From positions 1 to 64,000 of the forward strand of contig JAIPCT010000004.1 of NCBI GenBank assembly GCA_021738065.1: a stretch of 64,000 nucleotides of DNA. The letters run 5' to 3'. Numbering within the stretch: the first letter of the stretch is position 1; each line of letters opens with the position of its first letter. Of this stretch, positions 61,975 to 64,000 are shown in pieces. A program made the position numbers and the translations under genes. Source of the stretch: Burkholderiaceae bacterium. GTDB lineage: Bacteria; Pseudomonadota; Gammaproteobacteria; Burkholderiales; Rhodocyclaceae. The notes under the pieces were generated by a model. It did no database searches, was not told the DNA's origin, and saw only the letters and a program-made list of their open reading frames with translations.

Positions 61975-63198
61975 ATGGATTTCGACTACACACCCAAGGT
62001 CAAGGACCTGCAGCAGCGCCTCAACGCCTTCATGGACGCCCACATCTATCCGAACGAGGAAGTTTTCCACGCCGAGGTCGAGGCCAACCGCGCCAAGGGC
62101 AATCCCTGGGTGCCGACCGCGATCATGGAGCAGCTCAAGGAAAAGGCCCGCGCCGAGGGCTTGTGGAATCTTTTTCTGCCGCAGTCGGAGCGCGGCGCCG
62201 GATTGAGCAACCTCGAATACGCGCCGCTGTGCGAAATCATGGGCCGCTCGGACATCGCGCCGGAAGCCTTCAATTGCAACGCGCCCGATACCGGCAACAT
62301 GGAAACCATCGAACGCTACGGCAACGACGCCCAGCGCGAAGAATGGCTGATGCCGCTGCTGGCAGGCAAGATCCGCTCCGCCTTCGCCATGACCGAGCCG
62401 GCCGTGGCATCAAGCGACGCCACCAACATCGAAGCACGTATCGTGCGCGATGGCGACCACTACGTAATCAACGGCCGCAAATGGTGGACCTCCGGCGCGC
62501 CCGATCCACGCTGCAAGATTCTCATCTTCATGGGAAAAACCGATCCCGACAATCCGAGCCGGCACAACCAGCAATCGATGGTGCTGGTGCCGATGGACAC
62601 GCCGGGCGTGACGCGGGTGCGCGCCCTCACCGTGTTCGGCTACGATCACGCGCCGCACGGCCACGGCGAAGTCGACTTCAAGGACGTGCGCGTGCCGGTC
62701 TCCAACATCCTGCTCGGCGAAGGACGCGGCTTCGAAATCGCCCAGGGCCGCCTCGGCCCGGGCCGCATTCACCATTGCATGCGCCTGATCGGGCTGGCCG
62801 AGCGCGCGCTGGAACTTATGTGCCGCCGCGCGCTCAAGCGGGTTGCCTTCCACCGCCCGATCGCCGAACAGGGCGTAACGCGCGAGCGCATCGCCGAGGC
62901 GCGCATCCTGATCGACCAGGCGCGCCTGCTGACGCTGAACGCCGCCTGGAAAATGGATACCGCCGGCAACAAGGTGGCGCGGCAGGAGATCGCCATGATC
63001 AAGGTCGCCGCACCCAACATGGCCTTGCAGGTGATCGACTGGGCGATGCAGGCCCACGGCGGCGCCGGCGTGTCGGATGATTTTCCGCTTGCTGCCGCCT
63101 ATGCCCAGGCACGCACCCTGCGTTTTGCCGACGGCCCCGATGAAGTGCATCGCAATGCCATCGCCAAGCAGGAACTGGGGCGCTATCTGGGCAATTGA
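61975..63198 (+). CDS. Acyl-CoA dehydrogenase (ACAD10/11-like)
   Basis: This 407-residue flavoprotein oxidises acyl-CoA. It has [16 protein letters not shown] and [13 protein letters not shown] near the FAD and substrate sites, [14 protein letters not shown], and the C-terminal [15 protein letters not shown] and [15 protein letters not shown]. The acyl-CoA dehydrogenase catalytic Glu is not at the classic C-terminal site of short-chain enzymes, as far as I can tell. The neighbouring kinase-fold gene suggests action on 4-hydroxyacyl-type substrates. ATG 61975 follows AAAGGAC. Confidence 0.9.
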   Translation: MDFDYTPKVKDLQQRLNAFMDAHIYPNEEVFHAEVEANRAKGNPWVPTAIMEQLKEKARAEGLWNLFLPQSERGAGLSNLEYAPLCEIMGRSDIAPEAFNCNAPDTGNMETIERYGNDAQREEWLMPLLAGKIRSAFAMTEPAVASSDATNIEARIVRDGDHYVINGRKWWTSGAPDPRCKILIFMGKTDPDNPSRHNQQSMVLVPMDTPGVTRVRALTVFGYDHAPHGHGEVDFKDVRVPVSNILLGEGRGFEIAQGRLGPGRIHHCMRLIGLAERALELMCRRALKRVAFHRPIAEQGVTRERIAEARILIDQARLLTLNAAWKMDTAGNKVARQEIAMIKVAAPNMALQVIDWAMQAHGGAGVSDDFPLAAAYAQARTLRFADGPDEVHRNAIAKQELGRYLGN

Positions 63199-63250
63199 GC
63201 GGAGCGTCTTGCGCCTGATGTGCGGCGCGAGGCGCGGCGTAGCGCCTGGT

Positions 63251-63275
63251 CGCCGTATCGCCGGCGCCGAGTTTT
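63251..63275 (+). repeat. Family 2 short repeat
   Basis: The unit CGCCGTATCGCC-GGCGCCGAGTTTT lies between the acyl-CoA dehydrogenase and acetyltransferase genes and has the same orientation as the other seven copies. One base differs at the joint of the two halves. Confidence 0.75.
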
Positions 63276-63350
63276 GGCGATCGTCGGGCTGGCACCGACA
63301 TTGCGCCGCCTGCTCGCCTGCACTTCGCACCACGCATGGAGGCCTGAATC

Positions 63351-63791
63351 ATGGAATGGAAGCGCGAAGATTTTCTCGTCACCGACAGGCCGCAGGATCT
63401 GGATATCGGCATCATCCATGGCTATCTGCACGAATCCTACTGGGCGAGGGGCATTCCGCGGGCGACGCTGGAAAAGGCGCTGGCGAATTCCCTGTGCTGC
63501 GGCCTGTACCATGACACGCGCCAGATCGGCTTTGCCCGCGCCGTGACCGACCGCGCCACCTTCGCCTACCTCGCCGATGTCTTCGTGCTGGAGGCTTTTC
63601 GCGGCCAGGGCCTGGGGAAGTGGCTGGTGTCGTGCCTCCTGGCCCATCCGGAATTGCAGGGATTGCGACGGCTTTTGCTGGTCACCGCGGACGCGCATGA
63701 ACTCTATCGGCAACAGGGCTTCAAGGATTTGCAGGCGCCGCAACGCTTCATGGAGATCCATGCTGCCGATATCTATCGCATCGGCCCTTAA
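63351..63791 (+). CDS. GNAT-family N-acetyltransferase
   Basis: This 146-residue protein has the GNAT pattern: VTDRATFAYLADVFV, the acetyl-CoA-binding loop FRGQGLGKWLVSCLL (about residues 83-97), and DAHELYRQQGFKDL near the C-terminus. The acceptor substrate is unknown. ATG 63351. It is the last gene seen in the operon direction, but the link to acyl-CoA metabolism is not clear. Confidence 0.86.
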   Translation: MEWKREDFLVTDRPQDLDIGIIHGYLHESYWARGIPRATLEKALANSLCCGLYHDTRQIGFARAVTDRATFAYLADVFVLEAFRGQGLGKWLVSCLLAHPELQGLRRLLLVTADAHELYRQQGFKDLQAPQRFMEIHAADIYRIGP

Positions 63792-63820
63792 TGATCCGGC
63801 CCCTCTGAACTTGAAACCAC

Positions 63821-63876
63821 CGTTCGGGCTGAGCTTGTCGAAGCCAGAATGCCCTTCGACAAGCTCAGGGCGAACG
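63821..63876. repeat. CCCTTCGACA-type inverted repeat, second copy
   Basis: The arms CGTTCGGGCTGAGCTTGTCG and CGACAAGCTCAGGGCGAACG are complementary except at one or two positions. It lies just after the acetyltransferase gene and could act as a terminator. It is the same family as 61885-61934. Confidence 0.85.
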
Positions 63877-63946
63877 TTCAAGTGGATTACAGTCGACTCA
63901 ATAGCAGGGAGTCATGCGGATAGCCGTGGATAAACCCAAATGATCA

Positions 63947-64000
63947 CCACGGAGAACACGGAGGGCACGGAGACGGCGCTCGAAAATATGTTGTCCATGC
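63947..64000. repeat. Heptamer inverted-repeat element, copy n (CACGGAG type, cut by window end)
   Basis: The left arm (63947-63972) has three intact CACGGAG units. The right arm is beyond the window. The end of the spacer (ATGTTGTCCATG) recalls the spacer of copy i. No gene is seen between 63792 and the window end. Confidence 0.82.

Overview
The window looks like a chromosomal segment of a high-GC betaproteobacterium. The gene block yafS-like methyltransferase, rnhA, dnaQ, divergent gloB and nearby mltD, the acyl-CoA catabolic genes, the paired wax-ester synthase genes, the SCO and c-type cytochrome genes and the strong coding bias all suggest the Rhodocyclales/Sterolibacteriaceae neighbourhood. 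That placement is inference; no rRNA or marker gene was available. No tRNA, rRNA, CRISPR array, integrase or insertion-sequence transposase was recognised.

Layout. 0-3.4 kb: the end of an indolepyruvate ferredoxin oxidoreductase and a Leu/Phe dehydrogenase, which together suit oxidative degradation of aromatic or branched amino acids. 3.6-4.5 kb: a frameshifted alpha/beta hydrolase. 4.7-15.4 kb: a seven-gene signalling operon on the minus strand (CHASE hybrid kinase, single receivers, Hpt-REC-REC-GGDEF, NarX-type kinase, LuxR-type regulator, REC-GAF-PAS-GGDEF-EAL), most genes overlapping by 4-11 bases. 15.5-22.6 kb: two WS/DGAT acyltransferases around an alpha/beta hydrolase, a divergent TetR regulator, an SDR and a quinone-oxidoreductase-like enzyme. 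22.6-24.6 kb: a small envelope/redox cluster with a possible metal-responsive box. 24.9-31.7 kb: housekeeping genes dnaQ, rnhA, gloB and mltD, plus a Tat-exported caspase-like protein. 31.8-37.4 kb: a YejBEF-type peptide ABC transporter without a visible binding protein. 37.6-40.8 kb: SCO, cytochrome and small conserved genes. 41-53.5 kb: an accessory island. 53.9-55.2 kb: an S4 protein and a YlqF-type GTPase. 55.2-64 kb: an acyl-CoA catabolism operon.

The most interesting part is the 41-53.5 kb island: a toxin-antitoxin pair, RNA-repair genes kptA and rtcB, a WYL-domain regulator, a PD-(D/E)XK-like protein, a DUF2779 nuclease with Cas4-like cysteines, a twin-AAA+ ATPase and several unknown proteins. 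Four copies of a 19-bp inverted repeat (AGCGACA-N5-TGTCGCT type) lie 22-63 bases upstream of four genes here, including the WYL gene itself. This suggests one WYL-controlled regulon.

The second theme is repeats. Fourteen copies of an inverted-repeat element have arms made of three heptamers (CACAGAG, CACGGCG, CACGGAG or CACGGGG). Both arms of a copy use the same heptamer although copies differ, and eight copies end 13-34 bases before a start codon. A second family (eight copies, all in one orientation) has a 93-bp long form and a roughly 25-bp short form that looks like an internal deletion of it; three short copies lie in frame inside protein-coding genes.
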